This document shows positions 1 to 6,330 of a stretch of DNA of 8,860 nt, piece after piece. Source of the stretch: JBFLVN01 sp040758475 (GTDB lineage: Bacteria > JAGRBM01); assembly GCA_040758475.1 (NCBI GenBank), contig JBFLVN010000154.1, positions 1 through 8,860 on the forward strand. The letters run 5' to 3'. A program made the translations under genes and the position numbers. The notes beneath the pieces were generated by a model. The model saw nothing but the letters and a program-made list of their open reading frames with translations, ran no database searches and was not told the DNA's origin. The first letter of the stretch is position 1, and every line of letters begins with the position of its first letter.

Positions 1-24
1 CCCGGAGGGCGGGGGTGAGGTGTG
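1..24. repeat. Truncated edge of a palindromic repeat after the DapA-like gene
   Basis: The 15-mer CGGGGGTGAGGTGTG (10-24) is identical to 5218-5232, at the end of the GluQRS gene. In both places it lies at or within a few bases of a stop codon on the minus strand. The rest of this copy lies outside the window. Confidence 0.55.
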
Positions 25-29
25 CTTTC

Positions 30-932
30 TCATTTCATAAGCCCCGCCCGCTGGAGGACCGCGTCCAGCTTTTTGGCCTGCTCGTCCGTCACGGAGAGCA
101 TGGGGAGGCGGTGCTCGGCGGACTCCAAAAGCCCCATCTTCTTCATCATGTACTTCATGGGGATGGGATTGGTATCCAGGAAAACCGCCTGGTTTAGTTC
201 GTAGAGTTCGTAATGGAGTTTCTTGGCGCCCGGGAGATCGCCACGCCACACGGCTTCGCAAAGATCGGCCACTTTCTTGGCGGCGATGTTCCCCACGGCG
301 TTCATGAGGCCGGCGGCCCCAAGGGCCATCATGGGGAAGGAGAGGCTCTCAAGGCCGCAGAAAATCCGAAAACCCTCGCCCATCTTGGCAATGAGTTCGC
401 TGACAAAATCGAGATCATTTACCGCGTGCTTGATGCCGACGAGGTGGGGCGCTTTGGCGGCGATCTTCTCGACCGTCTCCACCGTCACGCCCACCGCGGC
501 CCGGCCGGGGATGTGGTAGATCATGAGCGGTAGCTTCGTTTCTTTCCCGAGAGCCACGTAGTACTCGACCAAACCCCGCTGCGGCGGTTTGATGTAGTAG
601 GGAGTAACAACGAGGAGCGCATCCGCCCCGGCTTTTTCGGCCTTTTGGGTTAGCTCCAACGTTCCCGCCCAGGACTCGCACCCGGTGGCCGCCACGATGG
701 GGACTTTCTTCTTGGCCGCCTGCACGGCCACTTCGACGAGCTTGGCCCGCTCTTCGACCGTGAGGGCGCTCGGCTCGCCCGTCGTGCCGCTGACCAATAT
801 CCCGTGGGTGCCGTTGGCGATCTGATAATCGCAGAGCTTCACATAGCGGTCGTAATCCACCTTGCCGTTTTTGAAGGGGGTCACGAGCGGCGGGTAGGAG
901 CCCCGCAGGAATTTTTCGGGGAGGGAAATCAT
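30..932 (-). CDS. DapA/NAL-family class I aldolase-lyase (4-hydroxy-tetrahydrodipicolinate synthase-like)
   Basis: The protein is 300 aa, the usual length for the DHDPS/N-acetylneuraminate lyase family of Schiff-base (beta/alpha)8 barrels, which bind pyruvate or related keto acids in the cytoplasm. Visible family features are GTTGE at 49-53 (T50, T51), the TPYY tyrosines Y112/Y113, Y139 in MIYH, R144 in IPGR, the Schiff-base lysine K168 in GIK, and a C-terminal NPIP segment near 255. The set T/T/Y/Y/R/K matches true dihydrodipicolinate synthase. However, the usual Asn after the catalytic Tyr is His140, and the usual Glu after the lysine is His169, so substrate identity is open. The ATG at 932 overlaps the cupin stop as ATGA, with GGGAG 11 nt upstream. 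A longer in-frame opening towards 1616 runs through the cupin gene and is not coding. Besides lysine biosynthesis, it could be a catabolic keto-acid aldolase or a hydroxyproline-pathway deaminase of this family. The cupin context favours catabolism. Confidence 0.9.
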   Translation of the reverse strand: MISLPEKFLRGSYPPLVTPFKNGKVDYDRYVKLCDYQIANGTHGILVSGTTGEPSALTVEERAKLVEVAVQAAKKKVPIVAATGCESWAGTLELTQKAEKAGADALLVVTPYYIKPPQRGLVEYYVALGKETKLPLMIYHIPGRAAVGVTVETVEKIAAKAPHLVGIKHAVNDLDFVSELIAKMGEGFRIFCGLESLSFPMMALGAAGLMNAVGNIAAKKVADLCEAVWRGDLPGAKKLHYELYELNQAVFLDTNPIPMKYMMKKMGLLESAEHRLPMLSVTDEQAKKLDAVLQRAGLMK

Positions 933-2029
933 CCGGCCAATTTCTCCCGGTTCGTATCGAATCCGTACTGGGCGCCCAGGACCGAAATGGGCCGCGCGAG
1001 GTCTTCCTGCCAGAGGAGCGATTCCATGGCGATGTTGAGCGGGCTGTCCTGGATGGTGAGCTCGTAGACGGGCTCGTCGTGGGAGATGTGGCAGTGCCTC
1101 GCCCAGCCGGGGGCCGTGAGCATGAGGTCGCCGGCTTTCCAGTCGTAGCGCTTGTTCTCGACCAAACTGTGCCCCTCGCCGGAGAAGAAATAGTTGATGG
1201 CCGTGGAGACATGCCGGTGGGGGCGGTCGGCGATCTTGGCCGGGCGGATCGTGATGGTGGCGAAGAAGCTCGGCGTCGTGCCGTTCGTGCGGCCCGTGGC
1301 CGGGTTGTAGAGGAGGTAGAGCCGCCGGCCGCGGTAGTCCTGCCCCAGCGCCGCGAGCTTGTCCAAATGCTCCTTCACCTTCTTCCAGGGCCAGAAGAGG
1401 GGTTTGTCCTCTACGACCGGCGGGTTCACGAGGATCTCGTAGGGCATGAGCTTGGCGCCCTCTTCGGTGATCTCGAAGGTGCCGAAGGGATTCTTGTCGT
1501 GGTGCCCGCCGCCGCCCGGGGCCGTCTTTTCTTCGCCCGTGCCCATCGTGGGGGAGAGGGTCTCGTCCACGATGTGGACGCCCATCTTGTCTAGGAGGGC
1601 GCCGTTGCTGTAGCAAAGGAGGACTTGAAGCTCCTTCGTGTCGTTTTCGAGTTCGTAGGGCGTCCAGGCCGGTACGTTCCAGACGTCGTACTGGGCGGCC
1701 TTCCAGGCCTTTCCCCCGACGATCGCCTTCCCGCCGCCACGGATGCAGAAGTGAACCTGCGTGGAATTCTGGCGGCGCTTCTTGGTCTTTTCGCCGGGCT
1801 TTAGGACGAGGAGGTCCACGTTGATCCCGGCGGCAAGCGTCCCGCCCATTTCGGGATAGGGATGGCTGATGGTCGAAACCCGCCGGCCGTTCGCGGGGGC
1901 GGGGAGCTTCGCGAGGCGTTCCACCTCGGCTTCCAGGTCCGCCCGGGGGATGATCACCGGCGGCACGGGCTTCCAGGCGGGCGGCTCGGCGCCGGTCTTG
2001 TCGATGAACTTCGCCTTTGCATCGCTCAT
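929..2029 (-). CDS. Gentisate 1,2-dioxygenase-like bicupin protein
   Basis: The protein is 366 aa with two cupin domains. The first (about 65-140) has a cupin-like core (TQVHFCIRGGG at 90-100) but lacks the paired metal histidines. The second (about 250-340) carries HRH at 271-273, HVSTAINYFFSGEGHS, and HCH at 312-314, a standard three-His iron site. NPATGRTNGTTPSF at 242-255 and the HRHVSTAINY stretch resemble the gentisate/salicylate-type ring-cleaving dioxygenases, which open hydroxylated benzoates with Fe(II) and O2. The start at 2029 is chosen because GGAGG lies 8 nt upstream. The upstream in-frame codons, up to 2083, lack such a site. It overlaps the DapA-like gene by 4 bp, so the two are probably translationally coupled. 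The fold is confident. Oxygenase activity and aromatic substrate are inferred, because carrying the only metal site in the second cupin differs from the layout I recall for classical gentisate dioxygenases. Confidence 0.85.
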   Translation of the reverse strand: MSDAKAKFIDKTGAEPPAWKPVPPVIIPRADLEAEVERLAKLPAPANGRRVSTISHPYPEMGGTLAAGINVDLLVLKPGEKTKKRRQNSTQVHFCIRGGGKAIVGGKAWKAAQYDVWNVPAWTPYELENDTKELQVLLCYSNGALLDKMGVHIVDETLSPTMGTGEEKTAPGGGGHHDKNPFGTFEITEEGAKLMPYEILVNPPVVEDKPLFWPWKKVKEHLDKLAALGQDYRGRRLYLLYNPATGRTNGTTPSFFATITIRPAKIADRPHRHVSTAINYFFSGEGHSLVENKRYDWKAGDLMLTAPGWARHCHISHDEPVYELTIQDSPLNIAMESLLWQEDLARPISVLGAQYGFDTNREKLAG

Positions 2030-2037
2030 GGAGAAGC

Positions 2038-2042
2038 CCTCC
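2038..2042 (-). promoter_or_regulatory. Shine-Dalgarno site of the bicupin gene
   Basis: GGAGG on the minus strand sits 8 nt before the ATG at 2029. It decides the start over an in-frame codon 18 residues further upstream. Confidence 0.7.
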
Positions 2043-2081
2043 AATTCGTCCAAGCGTTGCCCACGCAGGGGCCCAAGGGCC

Positions 2082-2099
2082 ACTGACTATAACGTCAGT
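2082..2099 (-). promoter_or_regulatory. Candidate promoter -10 inside an operator-like dyad upstream of the bicupin gene
   Basis: A perfect 6-bp inverted repeat, ACTGAC-N6-GTCAGT, occupies this interval. On the minus strand its centre contains TATAGT (2091-2086), a five-of-six match to a -10 box, about 57 nt before the bicupin start. Only weak -35 candidates lie about 17 nt further upstream (for example CTGGAA). An A/T tract borders the dyad at 2100-2104. The same hairpin followed by Ts would look like a terminator on the plus strand, but no plus-strand gene needs one. Promoter and operator roles are inferred. Confidence 0.35.
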
Positions 2100-2110
2100 T
2101 TTTTCGTTTT

Positions 2111-2141
2111 CCAGAAAGTTTCACGGAGTCGTGAAAACTGG
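2111..2141. repeat. Imperfect inverted repeat upstream of the bicupin gene
   Basis: Arms AGTTTCACG (2117-2125) and CGTGAAAACT (2130-2139) pair with one unpaired base. Outer CCAG/CTGG flanks (2111-2114 and 2138-2141) can extend the pairing imperfectly. It lies just upstream of the candidate promoter, so it could be a regulator site or part of transcript folding after the cyclodeaminase-family gene. No U-tract follows it on the minus strand, so it is not a typical terminator. Confidence 0.4.
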
Positions 2142-2152
2142 AGCGAGCGGCC

Positions 2153-2174
2153 CCCTCTCCGCAAACGGAGAGGG
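2153..2174. repeat. Short GC-rich hairpin of the CCCTCTCC repeat family
   Basis: CCCTCTCCG (2153-2161) and CGGAGAGGG (2166-2174) form a perfect 9-bp stem with a 4-nt CAAA loop. It resembles the terminal hairpin at 5179-5206, which has the same CTCTCCG core. It lies 31 nt after the stop of the cyclodeaminase-family gene. It lacks a T-run on either side. It may stabilise the 3' end of the upstream message, which is inferred. Confidence 0.6.
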
Positions 2175-2205
2175 AAAGGAGCAAACCGGAAGGGACGCCG
2201 TTGGA

Positions 2206-3189
2206 CTAGAACCTAGGCTCGGCTTTGACGGGGTGGGGGAAGGGGTGGCCCAGGTTCTTCGAGAGCGCCCGGCGGTGGATTTCGGCGGCAAGCGATAAGT
2301 CCGAAATCCCCATGCCCATGGCCTTGAAGAGGGAGAGGTCGTCCGAGGGTTTCCGCCCTTTTCCGTTGGAGACGATTTCAGAGAGGGGCCTTACGCTGTT
2401 CCAGGCCGTTTCATCCTGCCCCAGGAAATCCTGGAATTCCCGCGAAAGTTTTCGGACCTGGGGCGGGCTGTCGGCCGAGAGTAGCGTCGCCCTCGGGAAA
2501 ACATCCTGCGAGAGCTCGGAGCGTTCCGGCGTGATGGCCCCCACGGCGTTCACGTGGGCCCCTTTGGCGAAGTGCCTGGAAGAAAGAAACGGCTCCCGCG
2601 CCCGGGTGGCCACGGTGACGATCGGGGAATCCTTCGTGGCTTCTTCGAGCGATTCGCACGCGATCGCTTCGAGTCCGAGTTTCTCTTTCACTTTCTCCGC
2701 GAATTTTTTCCGGTTCTCCGGCGTCGGACTGAAAACTTTCACGCGCTTTAATTTTCGGACCGCTTTGATCGCCGCCACCTGGGCAAGGGCCTGCTTTCCC
2801 GTGCCGATCATGGCCATTTCGGAGGCGTCCGGGCTGGATAAAAACTTCGCCGCCACGCCGGATACTCCGCCCGTCCGGAGTTGTCCGAGCGCGAAAGCCT
2901 CGATGACGCAGAGGAGCTTTCCCGTGGAAGAATCGTAGAGGATAAAGAGCGGCGTCGCGCCCCCTTCCGTGTGGGCCCAGGTTTTCGTCCCCACGAGATG
3001 CTCGTCCTCGAACACGGCGCCGATCGCGTGGAGCGTGTGCCCCTCGCCCCAGGCCACGTGGGTTTTGACCATGTTCCTGGCCTTCCCCGCGGCTTTTTTC
3101 CGGAGGCCCGCTTCCAGGGCGGCAATGGCCTCTTCCATCGAGAGGAGCGAGCAGACCTCGGCTTCCGAAATCCAGCGGGGATTATTCAC
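2206..3189 (-). CDS. Ornithine cyclodeaminase/mu-crystallin family oxidoreductase
   Basis: The protein is 327 aa from a GTG start at 3189. That start overlaps the preceding stop as GTGA and has GAGG 7 nt upstream. Family signatures are VGTKTW at 66-71 (substrate-binding Lys69), RTGG at 105-108, the Rossmann turn MIGTGKQA at 127-134, GAHVNAVGA at 210-218, and SDDLSLFKAMG at 282-292. Family members use NAD(P)(H) and include ornithine cyclodeaminase, alanine dehydrogenase, ketimine reductase and pyrroline-2-carboxylate reductase. True ornithine cyclodeaminase has a catalytic Asp just after the Val-Gly pair. Here the segment reads AVGAITPERSEL, without that Asp, so an imino-acid reductase or amino-acid dehydrogenase is more likely than ornithine deamination. 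It is the last gene of a coupled trio with the AhpD-fold and PepP-like genes. The extra 149 codons of open frame upstream to 3636 are antiparallel reading through the neighbour. Confidence 0.88.
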   Translation of the reverse strand: MNNPRWISEAEVCSLLSMEEAIAALEAGLRKKAAGKARNMVKTHVAWGEGHTLHAIGAVFEDEHLVGTKTWAHTEGGATPLFILYDSSTGKLLCVIEAFALGQLRTGGVSGVAAKFLSSPDASEMAMIGTGKQALAQVAAIKAVRKLKRVKVFSPTPENRKKFAEKVKEKLGLEAIACESLEEATKDSPIVTVATRAREPFLSSRHFAKGAHVNAVGAITPERSELSQDVFPRATLLSADSPPQVRKLSREFQDFLGQDETAWNSVRPLSEIVSNGKGRKPSDDLSLFKAMGMGISDLSLAAEIHRRALSKNLGHPFPHPVKAEPRF

Positions 3190-3743
3190 TTGCCATCCTC
3201 GAAGGGAGAGGGGACCGGGGGCTTTAGCTCCAAGGCGTTTACGGCGAGCGCGTGGGCCATGTAGCGGCCGACCAATAAGAGCACGGCCACCGTCTTTTGG
3301 GGTCCGATCTTTTTCACAACTGTATCCACTTCCTTGGAACTCTTTTTCCCGTTCGACCGGATCATGGCGAGTGCGAGGCGTTGCACGGCCGCTTCTTCGG
3401 GTTTCATGCCGCCCGAGGCTTCTTTCCCAAGGAGCGAGAGGACCCAGACGATCCATTCCTTGGTAAACCCGAGTTTGAGGGCCAGGCGTTCGTGCTGGTG
3501 CCGCTCGTAGTCGTTCCCCGTCTCTTTTGCGACGGTGAGGGCGACGACTTCGGTCAGGTTGTCGGGAAGAGCATCCTTTAAATCCTCCGTGAACTGCATG
3601 AACGAGAGAAGGGGCTTTGGCTCGTTGGCCAGGCACTGGAAGAATTCGCCCAGGTACCCGAGGCGTTCCACCCGGGGCTGGAGCTTTTTAGCGAGTTCGG
3701 GAGCCATTTGATCGAGAGAAAGGCGCGGGATTTTGGAGGACAT
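3186..3743 (-). CDS. Carboxymuconolactone decarboxylase / AhpD-fold family protein
   Basis: The protein is 185 aa, mostly helical. The signature lies at about 64-92: TEVVALTVAKETGNDYERH, then QHERLALKLG, containing E80, H82 and H84. This resembles the CMD-domain pattern of a helix with Glu-X-His followed by a second His. It lacks the redox CxxC of AhpD. The only cysteine is C37, so a peroxidase-reductase role is unlikely. Other members decarboxylate gamma-carboxymuconolactone or have unknown roles. The ATG at 3743 is preceded by GGAAGGA ending 5 nt away and lies 2 nt after the peptidase stop. Its own stop overlaps the next gene's GTG. The tight spacing means these three proteins are very probably co-translated. 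Specific activity is unknown. Confidence 0.75.
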   Translation of the reverse strand: MSSKIPRLSLDQMAPELAKKLQPRVERLGYLGEFFQCLANEPKPLLSFMQFTEDLKDALPDNLTEVVALTVAKETGNDYERHQHERLALKLGFTKEWIVWVLSLLGKEASGGMKPEEAAVQRLALAMIRSNGKKSSKEVDTVVKKIGPQKTVAVLLLVGRYMAHALAVNALELKPPVPSPFEDGK

Positions 3744-3745
3744 CG

Positions 3746-5077
3746 TTATCCTTCCGAGCAGATTTTCTCGATCTCTTTTACCTCCCGCGGCACGCTCGTC
3801 AAATCCTTGGGCGGGCCTTTTTCCCGTACGAGCACGTCGTTCTCGATCCGGATGCCGCCGAAATTCAGGAACTTCTCGGCTTTCCCGAAATCGATGCGGC
3901 CCGCGTGTTTCCTGCGGACTTTCGGATCGTTCAGAAGGGCCGGAATGAAGTAGATGCCGGGCTCGATCGTGATGACGAAGCCGGGTTCGAGTTTCGCGTT
4001 GAACCGGACTTTCCGCTTCCCCGGGACTTTGATCGCCCGCTTCTTGCCGCCCTGCACGTCGTGGACGTCGAGGCCGAGCATGTGCGTAAGCCCGTGGGGA
4101 TAGAAAACCCGCACCGCTTCGCTCTCCACGAGCTCGTCCGTGCTGCCTTTGAGAATCCCCAGATCGCGCAAGCCTTCCGCGACGATCCGGCACGAATACT
4201 GGTGGAGTTCGAGACTCGTGATCCCCGGCCGGGCCTTGTCCATGGATTTCTTGTGGGCGGAGAGGACCGCTTCGTAGACGTCCTTCTGCTTCCGCGAGAA
4301 TTTCCCGCTGACCGGGAACGTCCGGGTCACGTCGGCCGTGTATCCCAAGTATTCGGCGCCGGCGTCGATCAGGAGGAGATCGCCCGCTTGGAGCCTTGAA
4401 TGGTTGTGGTGGTAGTGAAGTACGGCGCTGTTCTTCCCGCCGGCCACGATGGAGGAATAGCCTTTTTGGAAAAGCCCGCCCCGAAGGAACTCGCGTTCGA
4501 GCTCCGCCTGGACTTCGTACTCGTACATCCCCGGACGGGCGGCCCGCATGGCGGCCAAATGCCCCCGGGCCGTGACGGCGTTGGCCTTGCGGATTTTCTC
4601 GATCTCGCCGGGCTTCTTCACGGCCCGGAGTTCCGCAAACGCTTCTTCGAGTCCCCCCGCGTCCACCTTCGTGCGTCCCAGGGTTTTCTTGATCCGGGGG
4701 AGGATTTCCTTCCCCGCGTAGCACTTCCGATGGCCGTTCCGCAGGAGCTTGAGGGCCGCCGGGAGTTCGTCCAGGAAGCGGACGTCGGAAATACCGTACT
4801 CCCGCGCCGCCTCTTCCTTGGAAGGGATGTGTCCGAGCCACACGGCGTGGAGCTGGGTGAGCTTGGGGACGAAGAGGATTTCCCGCTTCTTCTTGGGGTC
4901 GAGGAGGAGGGCGAAGCCCGGCTGCTCGATGCCGGTCAGGTAGAGGAAATTGGAGGATTGCCGGTAGAAATAATTCACGTCCCCGTTGCGGAGGATTTCC
5001 GGGGCCGAGCCCACGGCGATGAGGCCGTCGGGGAGGCGCTTCATCACGTCGCGGCGGTTCTGGGCGTAGAGGTCCAT
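3746..5077 (-). CDS. pepP: Xaa-Pro aminopeptidase, peptidase family M24B (PepP-like)
   Basis: The protein is 443 aa, matching aminopeptidase P length. The N-terminal domain opens with the family signature, including SAPEILRNGDV (24-34), YRQSSNFLYLTG (38-49) and a creatinase-like fold. The C-terminal pita-bread domain (about 155-440) carries all five dinuclear metal ligands: D238 (LLIDAG), D249 (YTADVTRTF), H332 (HGLTHMLGLDVHDV), E372 (ITIEPGIYF) and E412 (IRIEND). H339 is the conserved substrate histidine. The enzyme removes N-terminal residues preceding proline from peptides in the cytoplasm and needs Mn or a similar metal. The ATG at 5077 gives the expected N-terminus, but no good Shine-Dalgarno precedes it (the nearby bases read CCACTCCTC). 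It is first of a three-gene coupled unit. Prolidase-type dipeptidase activity is the main alternative. Confidence 0.92.
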   Translation of the reverse strand: MDLYAQNRRDVMKRLPDGLIAVGSAPEILRNGDVNYFYRQSSNFLYLTGIEQPGFALLLDPKKKREILFVPKLTQLHAVWLGHIPSKEEAAREYGISDVRFLDELPAALKLLRNGHRKCYAGKEILPRIKKTLGRTKVDAGGLEEAFAELRAVKKPGEIEKIRKANAVTARGHLAAMRAARPGMYEYEVQAELEREFLRGGLFQKGYSSIVAGGKNSAVLHYHHNHSRLQAGDLLLIDAGAEYLGYTADVTRTFPVSGKFSRKQKDVYEAVLSAHKKSMDKARPGITSLELHQYSCRIVAEGLRDLGILKGSTDELVESEAVRVFYPHGLTHMLGLDVHDVQGGKKRAIKVPGKRKVRFNAKLEPGFVITIEPGIYFIPALLNDPKVRRKHAGRIDFGKAEKFLNFGGIRIENDVLVREKGPPKDLTSVPREVKEIEKICSEG

Positions 5078-5123
5078 GAGGAGTGGTTTTATCCGATCAC
5101 CCGGAGCGGGGCCACGGGGCAGC

Positions 5124-5236
5124 GTGCATACCCCACCCCCAACCCCCTCCCCGCATCGGCAGGGAGGGGGACTTTCTTCCCCCTCTCCGTCGATACGGAG
5201 AGGGGGTGGCCGAAGGCCGGGGGTGAGGTGTGTTCA
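5124..5236. repeat. Composite nested palindrome between the GluQRS and PepP-like genes
   Basis: Two hairpins lie side by side. CCCCCTCCC (5143-5151) pairs with GGGAGGGGG (5162-5170). A 12-bp perfect stem joins 5179-5190 to 5195-5206 across a CGAT loop. A small hairpin GGCC-GAA-GGCC follows (5208-5218). Outer flanks (about 5126-5140 and 5218-5236, both built on CACCCCC) pair imperfectly. The right edge covers the GluQRS stop codon at 5234-5236. The 15-mer at 5218-5232 recurs exactly at 10-24. The same design occurs at 6184, 8278 and 8570. Confidence 0.8.
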
Positions 5237-6178
5237 TGTTCCAATCAGCATTCCCACATCCACCCGGGCGTCTTCCTTCTTGATCTTCTCCAAGGAGAAT
5301 CCTTTCACCAAATCCTTGGGCTGGACGGGCTCCAAACGCGAAGTCACGCCCGCCGTCCAGGCGAGCCAGCCCACGAGTTTTTCCCGCTTCCATCCGGCTT
5401 CCCGAAGACTACCCACGTGGACGGATCGCTCGCGCTTCGAAAACTTCTCGCCGTTTGCCGCAAGCATCAGGGGTACATGGGCGTACGCGGGTATTTTTTT
5501 CTCCAGGGCTTCATACAGGAGAATCTGCCGGGGAGTGGACGACAAAAGGTCCGCCCCGCGTACGACGTCTGTTATTTCCATGGCGATGTCGTCCAGGACG
5601 ACCGCGAGCTGATAAGCCGCCGCCGCGTCTTTGCGGACGACCACGAAGTCCCCGATCTCCTCGGATACTTCTTGAGAGATTTTTCCGAAAACTCTATCCG
5701 TGAAAGTGATCTTGCCCGGCTTCACATGGAACCGGAGCGCCGCTTTCTTGCCGCCAAGGTCTTCCGGGGATTTTCCATAACAAGTGCCCGGATAGGGCGG
5801 CCCTTCGTCGCCTGCCGCCGGGGCGACGGTGGCGAGTTCGATGTCCCGCCGGGTGCAGACGCAGGGATAGAGAAGGCCGCGGGCGAGCAATTTTTCCGCC
5901 TCTTCTTTGTAGAACCCGAACCGCTCGCTCTGCTTGTAGGGGGCGAACGGGCCGCCGATGTCCGGCCCCTCGTCCCAATCGAGGCCGAGCCAATGGAGGT
6001 CTTCCAGAATCTGATCCGCCGCGCCTTTGATCTCCCGCTGCTGGTCCAGGTCTTCCATCCGGAGGATGAATTTTCCGCCCCGCGCGCGGGCGTCCAGCCA
6101 CACGAGGAGCGCCGTCCGAAGGCTCCCCAGGTGCATCCGGCCCGTGGGCGAGGGGGCGAAGCGGGAGCGGATCATCAT
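5234..6178 (-). CDS. gluQ: Glutamyl-Q tRNA(Asp) synthetase (GluQRS, YadB)
   Basis: The protein is 314 aa, a truncated glutamyl-tRNA synthetase catalytic domain without the anticodon-binding region of GltX. The class I signatures are the HIGH equivalent HLGS at 16-19 within RFAPSPTGRMHLGSLRTAL, and the KMSKS equivalent KFSKR at 245-249. The GluQRS zinc site is intact: C106 and C108 (YPCVCTRRD), Y129 and C133 (YPGTC). The enzyme activates glutamate and joins it to the queuosine base at position 34 of tRNA(Asp), without charging a tRNA end. The start at 6178 (tandem ATG ATG) is supported by GGAGG 8 nt upstream, which lies inside a palindromic repeat stem. It follows an rRNA pseudouridine synthase gene, so two RNA-modification genes are adjacent. 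Identity is confident because of the length and the zinc ligands. Confidence 0.93.
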   Translation of the reverse strand: MMIRSRFAPSPTGRMHLGSLRTALLVWLDARARGGKFILRMEDLDQQREIKGAADQILEDLHWLGLDWDEGPDIGGPFAPYKQSERFGFYKEEAEKLLARGLLYPCVCTRRDIELATVAPAAGDEGPPYPGTCYGKSPEDLGGKKAALRFHVKPGKITFTDRVFGKISQEVSEEIGDFVVVRKDAAAAYQLAVVLDDIAMEITDVVRGADLLSSTPRQILLYEALEKKIPAYAHVPLMLAANGEKFSKRERSVHVGSLREAGWKREKLVGWLAWTAGVTSRLEPVQPKDLVKGFSLEKIKKEDARVDVGMLIGT

Positions 6179-6183
6179 TTTTT

Positions 6184-6310
6184 GCCCCTCCCCCTTTGGG
6201 GGAGGGTGGCCGAAGGCCGGGAGAGGGCCGAAACGGGTGCCGCGATGTTTCTTTTGCCCATCAGCCCTCTTCCGCCCCTCCGGGGCACCTTCCCCCAGAG
6301 GGGGAAGGGC
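6184..6310. repeat. Composite palindromic repeat, two inverted half units
   Basis: The left half has the hairpin CCCTCCCCC-TTT-GGGGGAGGG (6186-6206), then GGCC-GAA-GGCC (6208-6218) and GGGAGAGGGC. A 35-nt spacer follows. The right half is inverted: GCCCTCTTCC, small hairpin GCCCC-TCC-GGGGC (6274-6286), then CCTTCCCCC-AGA-GGGGGAAGG (6288-6308). The reverse complement of the right half closely matches the left half of the copy at 8278. It fills most of the gap between the RluC-like and GluQRS genes, and its left edge supplies the GluQRS ribosome-binding site. Confidence 0.85.
6186..6206 (-). promoter_or_regulatory. Stem that can sequester the GluQRS Shine-Dalgarno
   Basis: On the minus strand, CCCTCCCCC (6206-6198) pairs perfectly with GGGGGAGGG (6194-6186). 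The second arm contains GGAGG (6191-6187), 8 nt before the ATG at 6178. In RNA the ribosome-binding site would be buried in a 9-bp G-C-rich stem with a three-base loop. The pairing is seen directly. An effect on translation is inferred. Confidence 0.5.
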
Positions 6311-6330
6311 ATCATTGGTTCATGGTTGGT

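Noticed and set aside
30..1616. Apparent fusion of a long N-terminal extension to the DapA-like protein
   Set aside because: The extra residues are the wrong frame of the bicupin gene, rich in Arg and Pro. The family N-terminus begins at the ATG at 932 with its own ribosome-binding site.
2082..2104. Hairpin plus T-run resembling a plus-strand intrinsic terminator
   Set aside because: No plus-strand gene ends here. On the coding (minus) strand the order is A-run then hairpin, which does not terminate transcription. A promoter/operator reading fits better.
3186..4841. Apparent 551-aa extension of the AhpD-fold protein
   Set aside because: The extension is an out-of-frame reading of the PepP-like gene. 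The ATG at 3743 has a clear Shine-Dalgarno and gives a normal family length.
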